Assembly: GCA_020832455.1 (NCBI GenBank)
Contig: JAFIEQ010000018.1
Span: 1 to 43,018, forward strand
Length of the DNA stretch: 43,018 nucleotides
Direction: 5' to 3'
DNA from: Nitriliruptoraceae bacterium
GTDB lineage: Bacteria > Actinomycetota > Nitriliruptoria > Nitriliruptorales > Nitriliruptoraceae
Below, piece after piece: positions 18,887 through 28,325 of this stretch; position 1 is the first letter of the stretch, and each line of letters opens with the position of its first letter. The notes below the pieces were generated by a model. The model was not told the DNA's origin and ran no database searches. It was given only the letters and a program-made list of their open reading frames with translations. The position numbers and the translations under genes are program-made.

Positions 18887-19038
18887 CGGATCGAGGGGGG
18901 CTGGCCACTCGGCCATCGGCCGTCGGGCGCACCGAGCGCTGACGGGGGCACGGGGGGGGCGGGGGCGCGACACTGCGCGACGCCGGTCGCGTCGAGCGGG
19001 GCGCGCAGCTCGCTGATGCGGGAGGAAGGGCGACGAGG

Positions 19039-20340
19039 GTGGTCGGAGCACAACCGGATCCGTGGGGTCCCGAGGTGGCACGGGGGCGTCCGTTCCGGAC
19101 GATCTCCCGGGTCACGGCGTCCCTGCTCGTGCTGTCGGCGGCCGCCGCCCTCGCGCTGAACACCACCGCGCAGCTGCTGGTCGAGCAGGCGGAGCGCAAC
19201 CTGACGCGGGTCCCGGTCCCCGAGCTCGAACAGCCGCTGGTCGCCTCGGATGCGCGCCACTTCCTGGTGGTCGGATCCGACGCCCGCGACGGGCTCGGCG
19301 AGGACGAGCGTCGCGAACTGCGGCTCGGTGACTTCGACGGCCAACGCAGCGACGTGATCATGTACGTGTCGATCAGCGAGGACCGGGAGACGATCTCGCT
19401 CGTCAGCCTGCCCCGCGACCTGCTGGTGGTCGACCAGGGCCGCAACCGCAAGTTGACCGACACCTTCGCCGGCGGCCCGGACCAGCTGGTCCGCGTGGTG
19501 CGCGACAACTTCGGGTTGCCCGTCAACCACTACGCGTCGGTGTCCCTCGGGGGGTTCATCGAGGTGGTCCGCACGTTGGGCACGGTGGAGATCTGCCTCG
19601 ACGACCCGCTGGTCGACCCGCTGTCCGGGGCGGACTTCACCGCCGGGTGCCACGACATGGACGCGGCCGACGCGCTCGCCTTCGTGCGCTCGCGCCAGGG
19701 GCCCTACGCCGACTTCGAACGCATCGGGCGCCAGCAGACCTTCCTGACCGCCGTGCTGCGTGAGCTCACGGACGCGCGGATCCTGGTCAACCCGCCACGT
19801 CTGTTCCAACTCGTCGAGGACGTCGCGACCAACCTCACCACCGACGACGGGCTGCAGACCCGCACGATGCTCGGGCTCGCCGACGAGATGCGCCAGGTCG
19901 TGGGCGGTGGGGTCCCGATGGGCACCGTGCCGGCCTACCCGCGCCGCATCGACGGCATCGAGTACATGATCGCCTACCCGCCCGGTGCACAGCGCATGTT
20001 CGACGACCTGCGTGAGGGGCGACCGCTCGCCGACCCGGGGCTGCGCGAGGACCGCGACGAGGTCGTCGTCGCCATCTACAGCGGCGGACGCGGATCGGGC
20101 ACGGAGATCGTGCGGTCCACGCTGGCCTTCGCCGGGTTCCAGGCCGGGTTCGCGGGCAGCGGGCCGGAGCTCCTCGATGCCGGTGCGGTGACCGCCGTGT
20201 ACGAGGTGGAGGGCTTCGAGCAGGAGGCGGGCTGGGTGGCCGCCACCCTCGGCGCCGACGTGCAGCCGCTGCCGGCCGACGTCGAGCCGCCTGCCGGCAC
20301 CCAGGTGGTCGTGTCGGTGGGCGACGACGCCGCACCGTGA
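19039..20340 (+). CDS. LytR-CpsA-Psr (LCP) family protein with LytR_C-like C-terminus
   Basis: RSDVIMYVSISEDRETISLVSLPRDLLV; ALAFVRSRQGPYADFERIGRQQTFLTAVL. Confidence 0.92.
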   Translation: MVGAQPDPWGPEVARGRPFRTISRVTASLLVLSAAAALALNTTAQLLVEQAERNLTRVPVPELEQPLVASDARHFLVVGSDARDGLGEDERRELRLGDFDGQRSDVIMYVSISEDRETISLVSLPRDLLVVDQGRNRKLTDTFAGGPDQLVRVVRDNFGLPVNHYASVSLGGFIEVVRTLGTVEICLDDPLVDPLSGADFTAGCHDMDAADALAFVRSRQGPYADFERIGRQQTFLTAVLRELTDARILVNPPRLFQLVEDVATNLTTDDGLQTRTMLGLADEMRQVVGGGVPMGTVPAYPRRIDGIEYMIAYPPGAQRMFDDLREGRPLADPGLREDRDEVVVAIYSGGRGSGTEIVRSTLAFAGFQAGFAGSGPELLDAGAVTAVYEVEGFEQEAGWVAATLGADVQPLPADVEPPAGTQVVVSVGDDAAP

Positions 20341-21281
20341 CGGCCGTGACGACCGTCGCGGATCCCGTCGCGATCGTCATCGTCACGCACCAGACCCGTG
20401 ACGAGGTCCTCGGCTGCCTCGCGAGCCTCACGGACGAGGCGATCACCACGATCGTCGTGGCGGACGCCGGCTCCACGGACGGCACCGACGACGCGGTCCG
20501 GGCGCTCGCGACCGACGACCCGCGGCTGCGCCACCTCCCCCTGGTCAACGCCGGGTTCGGGCGCGCCGCCAACGCCGGCATGCGCGCGACCAGCGAACCG
20601 ATCGTGCTCGTGCTCAACGCCGACGTCCGCCTCGCCCCCGGCACGATCGGTGGGTTGCGGGCAGCGCTGGCCACCGAGCCGGATCTGGGCGCGGTCGGCC
20701 CGCTGGTGCGCTACCCGAGCGGTCGCATCCAGGCCTCCGCCCGAGCGATCCCGGACCTGCGGACCGCGGTGGGGCACGCCCTGCTCGGACGCCTTCGACC
20801 CGACAACGCGGCGACGCGTCGCTACCACGCGCTCCCGTGCGACCCGGTCGCGGCACGGCCGGCCAGCGACCCCGGACCGGCGGTCCGCGAGGTCGGCTGG
20901 TTGTCGGGTTGCGCGCTGGCCCTGCGCCGCGCCGCGGTGGAGCAGGTCGGTGGCTTCGACCCCGGCTACTTCCTCTACGTCGAGGATCTGGACCTGGCGC
21001 GCCGGCTGCGGGCTGCGGGTTGGCGGATCGCGCAGGCGCCCGGCTGCACGGTCGTGCACGCGGTCGGGGCCTCGACCCGGTCGGTGCGGGGGCGGGCGCT
21101 GGTGGCACACGCGCGCAGCCTCGAGCGCTACCTGCTGCAGGGGCGGTCGCCGGGGGTCCAGGCGGCGCTGTGGCTCCCGGTGCGATCGGCACTGGTCGGC
21201 TGGGTCGTGCTGACGTGGGTCGGTGAACGCCTCACCCGGCGACGGGGTTGCGATCGTTCGAGCACGGGGGAGCGGCGATGA
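20337..21281 (+). CDS. Family 2 glycosyltransferase (WbbL/rhamnosyltransferase-like)
   Basis: IVIVTHQTRDEVLGCLASL, VLNADVRLAPGTI, GWLSGCALALRRAAVEQVGGFDPGYFLYVEDLDLARRLRAAGWR. Confidence 0.9.
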   Translation: MTAVTTVADPVAIVIVTHQTRDEVLGCLASLTDEAITTIVVADAGSTDGTDDAVRALATDDPRLRHLPLVNAGFGRAANAGMRATSEPIVLVLNADVRLAPGTIGGLRAALATEPDLGAVGPLVRYPSGRIQASARAIPDLRTAVGHALLGRLRPDNAATRRYHALPCDPVAARPASDPGPAVREVGWLSGCALALRRAAVEQVGGFDPGYFLYVEDLDLARRLRAAGWRIAQAPGCTVVHAVGASTRSVRGRALVAHARSLERYLLQGRSPGVQAALWLPVRSALVGWVVLTWVGERLTRRRGCDRSSTGERR

Positions 21282-22456
21282 ACGTGGAGCCGCCCGGCGC
21301 GCCGCGTCCGCCCGACCCGGACCCGCGCGGCACGGTCCGCGACGCCATGGTCGTGGCCGGCGGCGCGGGCCGGCGGCTGTGGCCGCTCACCGACGGCGTG
21401 CCCAAGCCGCTGGTCCGGCTCGGCGGCGTGCCCTTCCTGGTCGGCATGCTGCACCGGTTCGCCGCGATCGGGGTCGAACGCGTCCACCTGGTGGTCGGGG
21501 CGGACCCGGCGCCGTTCGAGGTGCTCCGCAGCGACGCAGACGAGCTCGGGTTGGCTCTGCACCTCGTCCCCGAGCCCGAACCACTGGACACCGCTGGCGG
21601 GGTCCGGGCGGCGTTGGACGACGTGACGGGCACGTTCCTGGTGTGCAACGGCGACGTGCTCACCGACGTCGATCTCGCGGCGGTGGTCGCCGATCACCGA
21701 CGGCTGGGCGCGGGCGCCTCGCTCGTGCTGACCCGGGTCGACGATCCGTCGAGCTTCGGGGTGTGCGTGCTGGAGGGGACGCGGATCCGCGACTTCGTGG
21801 AGAAGCCGCCGCCGGGCACACTGCCGGGGCAGGACACGGTCAACGCCGGGACCTACGTCCTCGAACCCGAGGTGATGGCGCGCTTCCCGAACGGGCGGCT
21901 CTCCTTCGAACGGCAGGTGTTCCCGGGGCTGCTGGAGGCCGGGGTCGCAGTGGCGGGGCTCGTCCGCGACGCCGCCTGGATGGACCTCGGCACCCCGGAA
22001 CGCCTCCGGGCCGGTCACCGGGCCCTGCTCGAGGGTCGGGTGGACTGGCCGGCGACGTCCGCGTCCCCGGACACCGCGGGACGGTGGGTGTCGCCGACCG
22101 TCCGGATCGACCCGAGCGCGGTGCTCGAGGGGCCGATCCTGATCGCGGCGGACGTGGACGTCGGCCCGCGGGTCACGATCGGTGCGGGCAGCGTCCTCGG
22201 ACCCGGGTCGCGGGTGTCGGCCGATGCCGTCGTGCGCGAGAGCATCCTCGGTGCCCGGACCCGGCTCGGGGCGGGGGCGGCCGTGGAGCGGTTGCTGACG
22301 GGCGACGACGTCACGGTGGAGGCGGGCGTCGTGCTCGGTGCCGGGGTCGTGCTCGGCCCGGGGGTGACGCTGCACGCGGGTACGGTGCTGGCTGACGACG
22401 AGCGCTCCGCGCGTGGGGGACGGGTCACGGCCGCGTCCAGAGACCCGGCCGACTGA
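21278..22456 (+). CDS. Sugar-1-phosphate nucleotidyltransferase (mannose-1-P guanylyltransferase-like)
   Basis: MVVAGGAGRRLWPLTDGVPKPLVRLGGVP; C-terminal hexapeptide-type repeats. Confidence 0.88.
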   Translation: MNVEPPGAPRPPDPDPRGTVRDAMVVAGGAGRRLWPLTDGVPKPLVRLGGVPFLVGMLHRFAAIGVERVHLVVGADPAPFEVLRSDADELGLALHLVPEPEPLDTAGGVRAALDDVTGTFLVCNGDVLTDVDLAAVVADHRRLGAGASLVLTRVDDPSSFGVCVLEGTRIRDFVEKPPPGTLPGQDTVNAGTYVLEPEVMARFPNGRLSFERQVFPGLLEAGVAVAGLVRDAAWMDLGTPERLRAGHRALLEGRVDWPATSASPDTAGRWVSPTVRIDPSAVLEGPILIAADVDVGPRVTIGAGSVLGPGSRVSADAVVRESILGARTRLGAGAAVERLLTGDDVTVEAGVVLGAGVVLGPGVTLHAGTVLADDERSARGGRVTAASRDPAD

Positions 22457-22512
22457 CCGACCGGGCGCCGGAGGGAGGCGGACGGCTGTGCTAGAAGGGC
22501 GCGGGACGGCGA

Positions 22513-22539
22513 CGCACCAGCCCCGCTGGTCCTGGTGCG
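22513..22539. terminator. Hairpin between nucleotidyltransferase and Wzm genes
   Basis: CGCACCAG ... CTGGTGCG 8-bp arms, 11-nt loop. Confidence 0.45.
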
Positions 22540-22599
22540 GGCGATCGGCCGTCACCGCGACGGCCACGACGAGTACGGGTGGGCACAGGTGAACGACGC

Positions 22600-23508
22600 A
22601 TGAGCGCCGACGCCGGAGCGGCGGGCTCGGCCGACGGCGCCGTGCGCGCGGGTCGTCGGACGCGGGCGGGCCTGGGCAAGCTCCTCGAGCTGTGGCGTGC
22701 GCGTGAGCTGCTGGACCAGCTCGTGCGCAAGGAGCTCAAGGTCCGTTACAAGAGCTCCGCGCTGGGGTTCCTGTGGTCGATGCTCACCCCGGCGCTGATG
22801 ACCGTCGTGTTCGCCATCGTGTTCACCCAGGTGGTCCCGATCCCCATCGACGACTTCGCCGCGTTCTTCATCGCCGGCTACCTGCTGTGGCAGTTCTTCC
22901 AGAACTCCTGTCAGGGCGCGATCCACTCGATCGTCGGCAACGGGGACCTGGTCAAGAAGGTGTACTTCCCGCGGGAGGTCCTCCCGCTCAGCCACGTGAT
23001 CTCCCAGCTGATCCACCTGCTGCTCGCGCTGGTCGTCATCAGCCCGTTCCTGGTGTGGACGCGCGGCGTCGGGGTGCTGTTGCACCTTCCGGCGACGCTG
23101 CTCGCGATCGCGTTGCTGACGGTGTTCACCGCCGGGGTCGCGATGTGGTTCGCCGCGACCAACGTGGTCTTCCGCGACCTGCAGGAGCTGTTCATCGTCA
23201 TCTTCCAGGTCTGGTTCTACGCCACGCCGGTGCTCTACCCGTTGGCGCTGGTGCGCGATCAGCTCGGGGACGACTCCCTGCTGGCCACCGCGCTGCAGCT
23301 GAACCCGATGGCGTGGTTCGTCGAGGTGTTCCGCTCGCCCATGTACGGCTCGGTCGTGAACGCGGCCGGGGACGGGATCGTCTCCGGGGGACCGACGGTG
23401 CCGAGCCTGCCGGCGCTCGGGATCGCGTTGCTGTCCGCGGTCGTGGTCTTCATCGCCGGGTACGCCGCCTTCCTGCGGCGTTCGGGCTCCTTCGCGAAGG
23501 AGATCTGA
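22600..23508 (+). CDS. ABC-2 type polysaccharide/polyol-phosphate exporter permease (Wzm-like)
   Basis: LVRKELKVRYKSSALGFLWSMLTPALMTVVFAIVFT, GNGDLVKKVYFPREVLPLSHV, VWFYATPVLYPL. Confidence 0.92.
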   Translation: MSADAGAAGSADGAVRAGRRTRAGLGKLLELWRARELLDQLVRKELKVRYKSSALGFLWSMLTPALMTVVFAIVFTQVVPIPIDDFAAFFIAGYLLWQFFQNSCQGAIHSIVGNGDLVKKVYFPREVLPLSHVISQLIHLLLALVVISPFLVWTRGVGVLLHLPATLLAIALLTVFTAGVAMWFAATNVVFRDLQELFIVIFQVWFYATPVLYPLALVRDQLGDDSLLATALQLNPMAWFVEVFRSPMYGSVVNAAGDGIVSGGPTVPSLPALGIALLSAVVVFIAGYAAFLRRSGSFAKEI

Positions 23509-23510
23509 AC

Positions 23511-24404
23511 GTGGCGCGGCGATCGATCGAGCAGTTCACCGGTCTGGAGGCGGACCCGACCCGTCCGGCCATCGTCGTCGACGGCGTCACGGAGACCTTC
23601 CGCCTGCACCACGAGCGGGCCGTCGGCCTCAAGGAGCGTCTGACCCGGCTGCGGCGCGGCTCCTACACCGACTTCGACGCGCTGTCGGAGGTGAGCTTCA
23701 CCGTCGAGCACGGCGAGTCGGTCGCGGTGATCGGCCACAACGGTTCCGGCAAGTCCACGCTGCTCAAGCTGCTGGCGCGCATCCTGCCGCCGGACCGCGG
23801 GACGATCGAGACCAACGGCCGGGTGGCGTCGCTGCTGGAGCTCGGCGCGGGGTTCCACGGCGATCTGACGGGTCGGGAGAACATCTACCTCAACGGCGCG
23901 ATCCTCGGCCTCGGCCGCGAGCAGATCGACGAGCGCTTCGACGAGATCGTCGAGACCGCCGGGATCCGACCGCTGCTCGACACCGCGGTGCGCACCTACT
24001 CGTCCGGGCTGTACGTCCGGCTGGGCTTCGCCATCGCGGTCACCGTCGACCCGGACATCCTGCTCGTCGACGAGGTGCTGGCCGTGGGGGACGCGGAGTT
24101 CCAGAGCCGATCCCTGGAACGGATGCGGGGGTTCGTGGACGCGGGCAAGACGTTCGTGCTCGTCAGCCACGACCTCGATGCGGTGCGCGAGATGTGCGAT
24201 CGGGCGCTCGTACTCGACCGGGGCCGGCTCGCCTTCGACGGTCCGGTGGCCGAGGCCGTGGAGCTCTACCGGCAGCGGGTCGCGTCCGCCGCGGCCCCGC
24301 GGACCCCCGACGCGACGCGTCCCGTCGGGTGCGCATCGAGGACGTGGAGCTCGTCGGCGCCGACGGCGTCCCGGTCGTGGAGATCCGCCCCTCGAGCCCC
24401 ATGA
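23511..24404 (+). CDS. ABC polysaccharide exporter ATPase (Wzt N-terminal domain); frame diverges after about 24308
   Basis: VIGHNGSGKSTLLKLLARILPPDRG, ELGAGFHGDLTGRENIYLNG, YSSGLYVRLGFAIAV; tail after about aa 266 looks like out-of-frame translation. Confidence 0.88.
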   Translation: MARRSIEQFTGLEADPTRPAIVVDGVTETFRLHHERAVGLKERLTRLRRGSYTDFDALSEVSFTVEHGESVAVIGHNGSGKSTLLKLLARILPPDRGTIETNGRVASLLELGAGFHGDLTGRENIYLNGAILGLGREQIDERFDEIVETAGIRPLLDTAVRTYSSGLYVRLGFAIAVTVDPDILLVDEVLAVGDAEFQSRSLERMRGFVDAGKTFVLVSHDLDAVREMCDRALVLDRGRLAFDGPVAEAVELYRQRVASAAAPRTPDATRPVGCASRTWSSSAPTASRSWRSAPRAP

Positions 24405-24820
24405 CGTTGCGGGTCCGGCTGCGGGCCCGGACGGACGTGGAGGTCTGCAGCGTCGCGGTGGTGGTGTCCCGTGGCGACGGCACACACCTGTACGAGGTGC
24501 ACACGACCTGGCAGGGCCTGGGGGTCGGCCCGTTGGCGCCGGACCAGGAGGCCACCGTCGACCTGCGGTTCATCGGTCACCTGCTGGCCGGGCACTACTC
24601 GGTGGCGGTGTCGGTCACGGACCTCTCCGGTCGGGAGACCTGGGCGGTCGCGGCGGACGCGGCCCGGTTCGACGTGGCGCCGGCGCCGGGTGGGGCCGGT
24701 CTGGTCGACCTCGCGGCCAGCGCGTCGGTGTCCGACGGGCCCGCGGTGCGGCTCGGTGACGCCAGCGGGACGGGGCCGATCCCGTTGCCCCGGCTGCAGC
24801 GTCGCCGCGCGCAGGGCTGA
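24329..24820 (+). CDS. Wzt C-terminal (glycan-binding-like) domain in a different frame from the ATPase
   Basis: VRIEDVELVGADGVPVVEIRPSSPMTLRVRLRART ... GRETWAVAADAARFDV, Wzt_C-like beta-sandwich pattern; possible GTG start at 24329 without clear SD. Confidence 0.7.
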   Translation: MRIEDVELVGADGVPVVEIRPSSPMTLRVRLRARTDVEVCSVAVVVSRGDGTHLYEVHTTWQGLGVGPLAPDQEATVDLRFIGHLLAGHYSVAVSVTDLSGRETWAVAADAARFDVAPAPGGAGLVDLAASASVSDGPAVRLGDASGTGPIPLPRLQRRRAQG

Positions 24821-24823
24821 GCG

Positions 24824-25894
24824 GTGCGGGTCGCGGCGATCGTCGTCGCCTGGAACAGCGCCGACGACCTCCCGGCGTGTCTGCAGGCGCTCGACGCCCA
24901 GGACCACGACGCCGTCGAGGTGGTCGTGGTCGACAACGCGAGCGCGGATGGGACCTCGGCGGTGCTCGCGACGTGGACGTCCGAGGATCCGAGCGGTCGG
25001 CGCCGTCGCGTCGTGACCAACCCGACCAACCGGGGCTTCGCCGGGGGCGTCAACGACGGGCTCGCGGTGCTCGGCGCCGACGTCGAGGCGGTCCTGCTGG
25101 TGAACCCGGACGCGCGCGCCGCCCCGGACCTGGTGCGGCGGCTGGTCGCGGTGCTCGCCGCTGACGCGGGCGTCGGTTCCGTGCAACCGCGGCTGCTGCG
25201 GCCCGGGGCTGACGGTGCGGAGGCGGTCATCGACTCCACCGGCCACGTCTTCACCCGGGCCCGGCTGTGGCGCAACCGGGGGGAGGGCGAGCCGGCGGCC
25301 GGTCGCTACCTCGACCCCGAGGAGATCTTCGGCGCGTCCGGCGCGCTCGTGCTGCACCGACGGGCCATGCTCGACGACGTGGCGTGGTGGCACCCCGATG
25401 GTCGCCGTGAGGTGCTCACCGAGGACCTCTTCGCCTTCTTCGACGACGTGGAACTCGACTGGCGGGCGCAGCTGCTCGGTTGGCGTGCCCGCTACGAGCC
25501 CGGCGCCGTGGGGATCCACGAACGCGGCGGCGCTGGACCCCGCCGCACCGTCCAGGTCGAGGCGCTCAACGCCAGCAACCGGCTGCTGGTGATCGTGACC
25601 TGCGACGACGGCAGGTCGGTGTGCCGGGCGGCTCCCGTGATCGCGCTGACCACCGGCCTGAAGCTGGCCGAGCTGGCGGTGACGGTGCCGCGGGCCGTCG
25701 GTCCGGCCCTCGCCCGCCTGCGGCTGGTCGGTGCGGCGCGTCAGCGGCGCCGGCAGCTGCGCGCGCGTGCGCGGGTGCCGTTCGGGTCGGTGCCGGCCCG
25801 GTGGGCGGTGCGGTTCCGCTTCGGCCCGTGGATCCGGACGTGGTGGCGGCGGGTCGGTCCGGCCGGCGCACACCGACGGGGCGCCGTCAGCTGA
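24824..25894 (+). CDS. Family 2 glycosyltransferase
   Basis: AAIVVAWNSADDLPACLQALDAQDHDAVEVVVVDNASADGT; NPTNRGFAGGVNDGL; LLVNPDARAAPDL. Confidence 0.9.
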   Translation: MRVAAIVVAWNSADDLPACLQALDAQDHDAVEVVVVDNASADGTSAVLATWTSEDPSGRRRRVVTNPTNRGFAGGVNDGLAVLGADVEAVLLVNPDARAAPDLVRRLVAVLAADAGVGSVQPRLLRPGADGAEAVIDSTGHVFTRARLWRNRGEGEPAAGRYLDPEEIFGASGALVLHRRAMLDDVAWWHPDGRREVLTEDLFAFFDDVELDWRAQLLGWRARYEPGAVGIHERGGAGPRRTVQVEALNASNRLLVIVTCDDGRSVCRAAPVIALTTGLKLAELAVTVPRAVGPALARLRLVGAARQRRRQLRARARVPFGSVPARWAVRFRFGPWIRTWWRRVGPAGAHRRGAVS

Positions 25895-25905
25895 CGGCGC
25901 CCCGT
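25876..25905. terminator. 30-bp perfect palindrome spanning glycosyltransferase stop codon, candidate bidirectional terminator
   Basis: ACGGGGCGCCGTCAG|CTGACGGCGCCCCGT between convergent genes. Confidence 0.65.
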
Positions 25906-25945
25906 GTGGTCGGCGCGACTCCGGGCATCGGGGCCGTGGCCTCGA

Positions 25946-26872
25946 TCAGTCCTCGTCCTCGTCGGCGTCGCCGTCCTCGTCGCCGTCCGCATCGTCGATG
26001 TCGGCGATGTCCTCGACCTCGTCGTCGTCGAGGTCGTCGGGGTCGAGGTCTTCGAAGCCCTCGTCGAGGGGGGCCTCGTCGGAGGTGGTGTCGCCGCTGT
26101 CGGCGTCGGAGTAGCCGAGCACGTCGTCGGGGAACTGCGCGAGGGTGCGCTCCGGGCCGATGCCGCGGGTCCCGAAGTGGTCGATGACGAACGAGTTGGC
26201 GACGTCGCGGTCCCACTCGTCACAGTCCATCGCCGTCCCCCAGGCGCGGAACGCGATGGCCTTGCCCGATGCGATCCCGGGGTCGTCGTACGGTGAGGTC
26301 ATGATGCCGACGCCGGCCTGCGCGCGCAGGAAGCCGTTGTCGTTGAGCTGCTCGGCCCACACGCCCATGTCGCTGGCGTCACCGGCGGCCTGGTCCGGGT
26401 CGTACCAGACGATGACGGTGCCGTGCTCCAGGTTGTGGGTGGAGGAGACCTCGTTGATCTGGTTGTTCGCGTCGGGGATGACCGCGTGGATCCCGGCGGT
26501 GTGCGGGCCGGAGTGCGTCGGCCGCGTGTCGGTGTAGGCCTGGTCCGGGTTGACCTGTGAGGGGTTCTCCACGTGGCTGCGATCGGGCAGCGGGGACTCC
26601 TCGGTGAGCATCTCGCACCCGGCGGCGTCCCGGGCCTCGGCGGCCTCGGAGGTCGTCAGTTCGATCCGGCCGTCGAGCGACTCCGGGCCCCCGGTGAGGG
26701 CCTGCAGCAGCACCGCTGCGACGACGGCGACGATCGCGAAGGTGATGAGCCCGTTGCGCATGTTGCCGCGCTGCTTCTTCTTCGCAGCCTCGGCTTCCTG
26801 CTGCTTGCGCTCGGCCCGCGCACGTTCGCGTCGTTCCTTGTTGGTGAGGCGTTCCTGCTCGGCCACGTGCAC
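25946..26872 (-). CDS. DUF3105-domain membrane-anchored protein with acidic C-terminal tail
   Basis: N-terminal TM after Lys/Arg-rich segment; THSGPHTAGIH, EVSSTHNLEHGTVIVWYDP; acidic low-complexity tail. Confidence 0.82.
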   Translation of the reverse strand: MHVAEQERLTNKERRERARAERKQQEAEAAKKKQRGNMRNGLITFAIVAVVAAVLLQALTGGPESLDGRIELTTSEAAEARDAAGCEMLTEESPLPDRSHVENPSQVNPDQAYTDTRPTHSGPHTAGIHAVIPDANNQINEVSSTHNLEHGTVIVWYDPDQAAGDASDMGVWAEQLNDNGFLRAQAGVGIMTSPYDDPGIASGKAIAFRAWGTAMDCDEWDRDVANSFVIDHFGTRGIGPERTLAQFPDDVLGYSDADSGDTTSDEAPLDEGFEDLDPDDLDDDEVEDIADIDDADGDEDGDADEDED

Positions 26873-26963
26873 CCTCGATGGTGTCTCGACGAGCCGCCGA
26901 GGGTACCGAGGGTCCGCGCGGGCCCGGTGCCGCGCGTCGTGGGCGCGCGGGACCCCGGCCCGA

Positions 26964-28325
26964 TCACCGCTCGAGCAGCAGGCCGTCCGCGGACGGGGTC
27001 GGCCGCGGCGGCGGTGGCTGTGCCGGCCACCCCACGGCGACCGCCCCGAGCGGGATCCAGGTGTCGGGCAGCTCCAGCGCGCCCCGCACGGTGTCCGGAC
27101 AGAACACGCTGGCGCTGATCCACGCCGAGCCCAGGCCGTGGCCGTGCAGGACGACCTGGAGGTTCTGCAGGGCCGCCCCGCCGCTCAGTACGAACAGGTC
27201 GCGCTCCGCGGTGCGTCGGCGGTCGTCGGGGTAGTCGTGGGCCCCGTCGAGCACCACGAAGGGCAGCAGCAGTTCCGGGGCGTCGCGCAGGATGGCGTCG
27301 GAGCGGGCCAGCCGTCGCGCGATGGTCGCCTCGTCCGCGCCGTCGCCGTCGAGGTCGAGCCGCCACCGTCCCGCCATCGCGTCGAGGACCCGGTGCCTGC
27401 GGGCCCCGGTCAGGCGCACGAACCGCCACGGTCGGGTGTGGTGGGGCGCGGGGGCCGTCCCGGCCGCGGCGACCGCCTCCTCGAGCACCGCCGCAGGCAC
27501 GCCGCGATCGTCGAGGAAGGTCCGCACGGTGCGCCGGGCGGTCACGGCACGCACCGTGGCGCGTGCCCCACCGGCGGCGAAGAGGTCGCCGGCCTCTCCC
27601 CGGACCAGGGCCTGGCCCGACCCCCGCGGATCCTCGAGCGGGACCGTGCCCACCAGATCGGCCAGCGCGGCGCCGCGCACCAGCACGAACGGGGTGCCGG
27701 CGCCCTTGGTCCGGACCACGTCGGCGATGCCGGCCACCTCGTCGGCGATGGCCGCCTCGGTCACGTCGAGCGGCCGACCGTCGAGGTCGGTGCGGCCGCG
27801 TTCGTCACGCATGGCGGGGAACCCCGCGACCCCCAGCGCGACGTCGGTCTGGCCCTGACGCCAGGGACGGCCGAAGGTGTCGGTGATCACGACGCCGATG
27901 GCACGACCGGTCCGGGCGCGGACCGCCTCGACCAGCCGGCGGGCGCTGGCGTCGGGGGCGTCGGGGAGGACCACGAGGTGGCCGTCGGGCACGTTGGACG
28001 CGTCGATGCCGCCGTTCGCGGCGACGAACCCGTGCGGGGTCCGGGTGATCAGGACCCAGGGGGCGTCGGCGACGACGCCCGCCGCCGTGCGCCGCGCGAG
28101 GTCGCGCCTGGCGGTGGCCGGCTCGGCGTCCCCGATCGGGTGCAGCGCCCCCTCGGCCAGGGACACGACCTTGGACGCCACGCAGACCACGTCGCCGTCG
28201 CGCAGCGCCAGCCCGGCGGTCGCGAGGGCGTCCAGCAGCAGCCCGGCGAGGTCCGCGCCGGCCGTCACCCGGACGGGACAGCGCAGCGCGTGGACGCGCA
28301 GGTCCGGCCCGCTGTCGGTGGTCAT
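26964..28325 (-). CDS. fbiB: Coenzyme F420:L-glutamate ligase with nitroreductase-like C-terminal domain
   Basis: CofE-like [46 protein letters not shown]-terminal nitroreductase-like domain. Confidence 0.93.
   Translation of the reverse strand: MTTDSGPDLRVHALRCPVRVTAGADLAGLLLDALATAGLALRDGDVVCVASKVVSLAEGALHPIGDAEPATARRDLARRTAAGVVADAPWVLITRTPHGFVAANGGIDASNVPDGHLVVLPDAPDASARRLVEAVRARTGRAIGVVITDTFGRPWRQGQTDVALGVAGFPAMRDERGRTDLDGRPLDVTEAAIADEVAGIADVVRTKGAGTPFVLVRGAALADLVGTVPLEDPRGSGQALVRGEAGDLFAAGGARATVRAVTARRTVRTFLDDRGVPAAVLEEAVAAAGTAPAPHHTRPWRFVRLTGARRHRVLDAMAGRWRLDLDGDGADEATIARRLARSDAILRDAPELLLPFVVLDGAHDYPDDRRRTAERDLFVLSGGAALQNLQVVLHGHGLGSAWISASVFCPDTVRGALELPDTWIPLGAVAVGWPAQPPPPRPTPSADGLLLER

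Noticed and set aside
16586-19081. 831-aa minus-strand ORF
   Set aside because: Spans antisense of the LCP-like gene and an alternate frame of the TIGR03089 gene; low-complexity composition.
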